From Azadirachta indica (taxonomy: Eukaryota > Streptophyta > Magnoliopsida > Sapindales > Meliaceae): a stretch of DNA of 64,000 bases. Below are positions 63,118-64,000 of the stretch, piece by piece. The stretch's first letter is position 1; each line of letters starts with the position of its first letter. Made by a program: the position numbers and the translations under genes. Location: the NCBI GenBank assembly GCA_022749755.1, contig CM040449.1, forward strand, positions 14,418,363 to 14,482,362, read 5' to 3'. A model generated the notes under the pieces. It was not told where the DNA came from. It saw only the letters and a list, made by a program, of their open reading frames with translations, and ran no database searches.

Positions 63118-64000
63118 AAATTTTGAAAAGAAGAAATCATGGCATATGATAATAATGACTTGTATAACAATGCACCAGTATAAAGCACATGATATTAGTA
63201 AATTAAATTCCTAACACTACTTAGCAATTGTCTTATCATTTTTCTCTAAAGCATATGTGTAAGTAAGAGGTTAAGCTTTACTTGCTTAGATTTCACCAGA
63301 CAGCTCTTTTAACTTAAACTGGAAGTGATCTACGTACAAGTACAGCCAAGAGTCTATACCCGGAGAAACTAACACCTCATTGAGCTCATTATGAGTAGAC
63401 CCCCATAGTTTGGGAAGTAAGCAGGAGAAGTATATGACAATTTCCAAAACCTCAGGGTAGGTTTCTGATGAATTTCTAAAATAAGAGAGTTTGCTTGCAT
63501 TTAGTCAAAATCTTAAGAGTATGTCAATGAAATATTCTCAATCCTACAACCATACATTTTAGGAAAGATACATTATAGTGAGCTATATTCGAATAATCTA
63601 CCTTTGTGAGGTTTTAATTGGTTCAACTAGTAAAATCTCTTCAGGTAGTATAACAGATTTGGGGTTCAAACCCCGCTCATACCAGGTTTGGTGGAATTTG
63701 GTTATTTTCCTGTAATAGTTTTAAATGCTACATTCAAATTTCTTTTATGCATACATTCAAAGATTGAACCAAAAAAAAAAAACTTACACTATTTTCTTCC
63801 TCTACTAGCTCTCTGTTGATGACTTTGCAATATATATCTTCATCATTCTCTTTGTTAGAATTAAAATTAAACTTATTATTAATCTTTTCCTAGTTTGTTT
63901 AGGGTTCTTAAGTTCATGAGAATTCCTAAGTTTATGAGGATTCCTAATTTATGTTGTTTTATTATTTCAGCGTATATAAAAGCATGTCTATGTACTTGGT
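63118..64000. other. Remaining GIGANTEA intron sequence to the window edge, no exon seen
   Basis: No GIGANTEA-like or other coding region is visible. A SINE-like segment is at 63608-63782. The window ends inside noncoding DNA. Confidence 0.6.
63608..63782 (+). mobile_element. tRNA-derived SINE-like element
   Basis: A-box-like TTGGTTCAACTAGTAAAAT lies near 63618-63636 and a strong B-box GGTTCAAACCCC at 63663-63674, spaced as in a tRNA-type Pol III promoter. About 110 bases later there is a run of 12 As (63771-63782). Target duplications were not seen. The structure is typical of plant SINEs; the family is not known. Confidence 0.6.

Overview
The window reads as nuclear DNA of a eudicot plant. 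It is AT-rich, has spliced genes with GT-AG introns and plant codon use, and is heavily loaded with LTR retrotransposons. The species cannot be fixed from sequence alone; a woody eudicot would fit, but that is inference.

Three host genes are visible. (1) Positions 667-3795 (+): a five-coding-exon nucleotide-sugar transporter of the UDP-rhamnose/UDP-galactose transporter clade, 335 aa, complete. (2) 4900-6454 (-): cytosolic ribosomal protein uS13 (RPS18), 152 aa, complete, with its start codon alone at the end of the first exon and telo-box/TATA promoter elements. (3) 50815-59113 (-): the last eight coding exons (936 codons) of the circadian-clock gene GIGANTEA. About 235 N-terminal residues lie beyond the right edge, past an intron of at least 4.9 kb that has received a Copia element. 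GIGANTEA and an RPS18 gene are also neighbours in Arabidopsis, so this looks like an ancestral gene pair separated by transposons.

The roughly 44 kb between RPS18 and GIGANTEA is almost entirely mobile DNA. From left to right: an AT-rich spacer with an internal duplication (8331-8969); a 7.5 kb Ty3/gypsy chromovirus-type element on the minus strand (9140-16604, target duplication AAATA), which itself seems to sit in an older LTR remnant; noncoding repeat debris; a decayed Mutator-like transposase (21616-24920); an Athila-like Ty3/gypsy element A (28913-45949, target duplication ATATA) that has lost most of pol and carries a second Athila-like element B (35939-45620, target duplication ATAAA) inside its 3' LTR; then a fragment C of the A family (46465-49598), interrupted by a minus-strand solo LTR (47326-48775, target duplication GAATT). 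All retroelement genes carry stops or frameshifts.

The most unusual structures are a chimeric 3' LTR in the chromovirus, which contains a 345-bp copy of the element's own primer-binding site and leader; a conserved noncoding block with several polypurine-like tracts downstream of pol in the Athila-like elements; and a stop-codon spectrum that looks like methylation-driven decay. No tRNA, rRNA or CRISPR features were seen. No wholly new biological system could be supported.
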